Part shown: in pieces, positions 12,192-13,248 of the stretch
How positions within the stretch are numbered: the stretch's first letter is position 1
How the letters are laid out: every line of letters begins with the position of its first letter
Assembly (NCBI RefSeq): GCF_938020365.1
Contig: NZ_CALIIB010000130.1
Location: 1 to 13,248 of the forward strand
Direction of reading: 5' to 3'
From: an uncultured Streptococcus sp.
GTDB taxonomy: Bacteria; Bacillota; Bacilli; Lactobacillales; Streptococcaceae
Length of the DNA: 13,248 nucleotides
The notes under the pieces: model-generated
The model's input: only the letters and a program-made list of their open reading frames with translations
Database searches by the model: none
What the model was told of the DNA's origin: nothing
Program-made: the position numbers and the translations under genes

Positions 12192-12749
12192 CTACTTCGT
12201 TTCAATAAAACCAAATTTGTTTAAGGGAGACACGCGAAATTCTACACTTCCCTTAATCTGCTCTTTTTTGATCAGACCAAACTCACGGCTATCTTTCGTA
12301 TTTTCTCGCCGATCATTTAAGATTAAATAAGAATTTTTAGGGATGGTATCAGAAGTCGCTCCTTTTAAGTCAACAACAGAAAAATCGTGGGTATAATAGC
12401 CCGTGCTGGCAGCCGAAGCCAGATATTTCTCTCGCATCTTTTCGATATATTGCTCTGATTGCACCTGATCGTTCAGATACAGCAAGTTATCCATATAGGT
12501 CACCTTGTCATTTTCCATAGCAATGACACGGCCGACATATTCTTTTCCATCGACCTCATAGAGAGCAAATTCCCCACGAGCAAGCTTGGCTGTCTTATCC
12601 GCCAAGACCAAATCATTTTCCGCTAAAAAAGAATTGGAATCTTGCTTGGTGATACGATAAGGTGTATAGACAAACAAACGCAAGCCCACCAGAATGGCAA
12701 TAAATACCGTCACAATAATAATATTTCTCAGTAAATCTCTCTTTAACAT
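12192..12749 (-). CDS. Signal peptidase I-like protein lacking the catalytic Ser and Lys (SipA-like)
   Basis: A 185-aa protein with one N-terminal membrane anchor (about 8-27) and a signal peptidase I (S26) fold outside the membrane. Alignment to the family boxes is clear. KQDSNSFLAENDLVLADK (35-52) stands for the GxSMxPTLxxGDLVLxxK box, and the catalytic serine position is D37. YVGRVIA (71-77) stands for YVKRVIG, and the catalytic lysine is G73. The late box LNDRRENTKDSREFG (144-158) is intact. A Ser-to-Asp and Lys-to-Gly pair is what I recall for Streptococcus pyogenes SipA, an inactive homologue needed for pilus assembly. No pilin or sortase gene is near, so its client here is unknown. A strong promoter precedes it, and it is convergent with the murT unit. 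It will often be labelled signal peptidase I, but cleavage activity is unlikely. Confidence 0.88.
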   Translation of the reverse strand: MLKRDLLRNIIIVTVFIAILVGLRLFVYTPYRITKQDSNSFLAENDLVLADKTAKLARGEFALYEVDGKEYVGRVIAMENDKVTYMDNLLYLNDQVQSEQYIEKMREKYLASAASTGYYTHDFSVVDLKGATSDTIPKNSYLILNDRRENTKDSREFGLIKKEQIKGSVEFRVSPLNKFGFIETK

Positions 12750-12773
12750 CTCTCTCCCCTGTCCTTTTGTTCT

Positions 12774-12802
12774 ATTATATCATTTTTCATGGGATTAGAC
12801 AA
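12774..12802 (-). promoter_or_regulatory. Promoter of the signal-peptidase-like gene
   Basis: Minus-strand -35 TTGTCT (12797-12802), 17-bp spacer, perfect -10 TATAAT (12774-12779) with an extended TGA. It gives a leader of about 18 nt with AAAGGA and GGGGAG before the ATG. Confidence 0.85.
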
Positions 12803-12841
12803 AACACAGGGATGAGAGAGGATTACGTTTAACAAAATTGT

Positions 12842-12895
12842 AAAAAATGAAAAGGCAAAGCCTATTGAGGAGCTCCCTCAATCGAATTTGCCTTT
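12842..12895 (-). terminator. Terminator of thrS
   Basis: Minus-strand AAAGGCAAA (12895-12887) pairs with TTTGCCTTT (12859-12851), and ATTGAGG (12882-12876) pairs with CCTCAAT (12870-12864) inside it. TTTTCATTTTTT follows. It begins a few bases after the thrS stop codon. Confidence 0.9.
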
Positions 12896-12901
12896 CTTAT
12901 T

Positions 12902-13248
12902 TTAATCTTCTTTAGCCACGCGTGATTTGTTGGCGATATCAGCTAGGATAGCTTGAATAAAATCATCGACTGAGACAGTTTGTGTTTCTTTTTGACCGTA
13001 GCGACGGACATTGACCGTTCCGTCTTCCATTTCCTTGTCCCCAATGATCAATTGGTAAGGAATTTTGCTGGTTTGAGAAGCACGGATCTTGAACTGCATT
13101 TTTTCATTGCGCTCATCCACATCAGCACGGACACCGCGGTCACGGAGTTTCTTAGCCACTTCCCATGCGTAGTCCACGTGTTTTTCGTTAGAAACTGGGA
13201 TGAGGGTTACTTGGTGTGGTGCAAGCCATGTTGGGAAGGCACCCTTGT
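12902..13248 (-). CDS. thrS: Threonyl-tRNA synthetase, C-terminal part (cut by window edge)
   Basis: The last 115 codons of ThrRS, which charges tRNA-Thr in the cytoplasm. The frame is open to the window edge. It begins KGAFPTWLAPHQVTLIPVSN, the junction into the anticodon-binding domain, and continues through the VRADVDERNEKMQFKIR and IPYQLIIGDKE motifs to the end at RVAKED. The full protein is usually about 645 residues, so some four fifths of the gene lies beyond base 13248, including the active site, editing domain and any T-box leader. It ends at its own terminator and is upstream of the signal-peptidase-like gene without sharing a transcript. Confidence 0.97.
   Translation of the reverse strand, partial: KGAFPTWLAPHQVTLIPVSNEKHVDYAWEVAKKLRDRGVRADVDERNEKMQFKIRASQTSKIPYQLIIGDKEMEDGTVNVRRYGQKETQTVSVDDFIQAILADIANKSRVAKED

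Noticed and set aside
1..13248. Mobile element, CRISPR, toxin-antitoxin or phage-defence system
   Set aside because: I read the whole window for transposase, integrase, direct repeat arrays and toxin-antitoxin pairs and saw none. Everything fits core streptococcal genes.

Overview
This window is ordinary streptococcal chromosome, carrying housekeeping genes throughout. The protein sequences of ObgE, MurT, CdaA, GlmM, ThrRS and type B L31, the low-to-moderate GC, the extended -10 promoters (TGnTATAAT) and the strong AGGAGG ribosome binding sites all point to Streptococcus. Divergence from the pneumococcal proteins I remember suggests the sanguinis/mitis part of the genus, but I cannot fix the species. 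I see no insertion sequence, prophage, CRISPR array, rRNA or tRNA, and no gene-free stretch longer than 300 bases.

Layout. Bases 1-1179 (minus strand) hold the start of rplS (L19) with its own promoter and a structured leader. Upstream of it lies a tightly coupled run: chorismate mutase, crcB copy 1, crcB copy 2. Bases 1333-2715 (minus) carry a lone sufB with its own promoter and tandem terminators. Bases 2839-3279 (minus) carry a flavodoxin. Divergent from it on the plus strand are pde2 (DHH/DHHA1 phosphodiesterase) and rpmE2 (L31). Converging on these are a 51-aa unknown protein and obgE (4827-6304, minus), then a 42-aa DUF4044-like membrane protein (6357-6485, minus). The cdaA-cdaR-glmM operon occupies 6681-9656 (minus). 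Divergent from it is murT-gatD-lapA-like (9765-12165, plus), ending in a bidirectional terminator shared with a signal-peptidase-like gene (12192-12749, minus). The window ends inside thrS (minus).

How the genes fit together. The right half concerns cell-wall precursors and c-di-AMP. GlmM makes glucosamine-1-phosphate, CdaA makes c-di-AMP and is modulated by CdaR and GlmM, and MurT/GatD amidate the stem-peptide glutamate of lipid II. Pde2, about 4.5 kb from cdaA, acts at the last step of c-di-AMP breakdown. The left half mixes ribosomal proteins with fluoride export, aromatic synthesis, Fe-S assembly and redox.

I did not find a wholly new system. The best leads are these. The two CrcB proteins have lost complementary Phe-box residues, predicting an obligate heterodimer with one working pore. 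A signal peptidase homologue has lost both catalytic residues. A sufB stands away from other suf genes. murT appears to be leaderless. A terminator-like hairpin sits directly in front of obgE.
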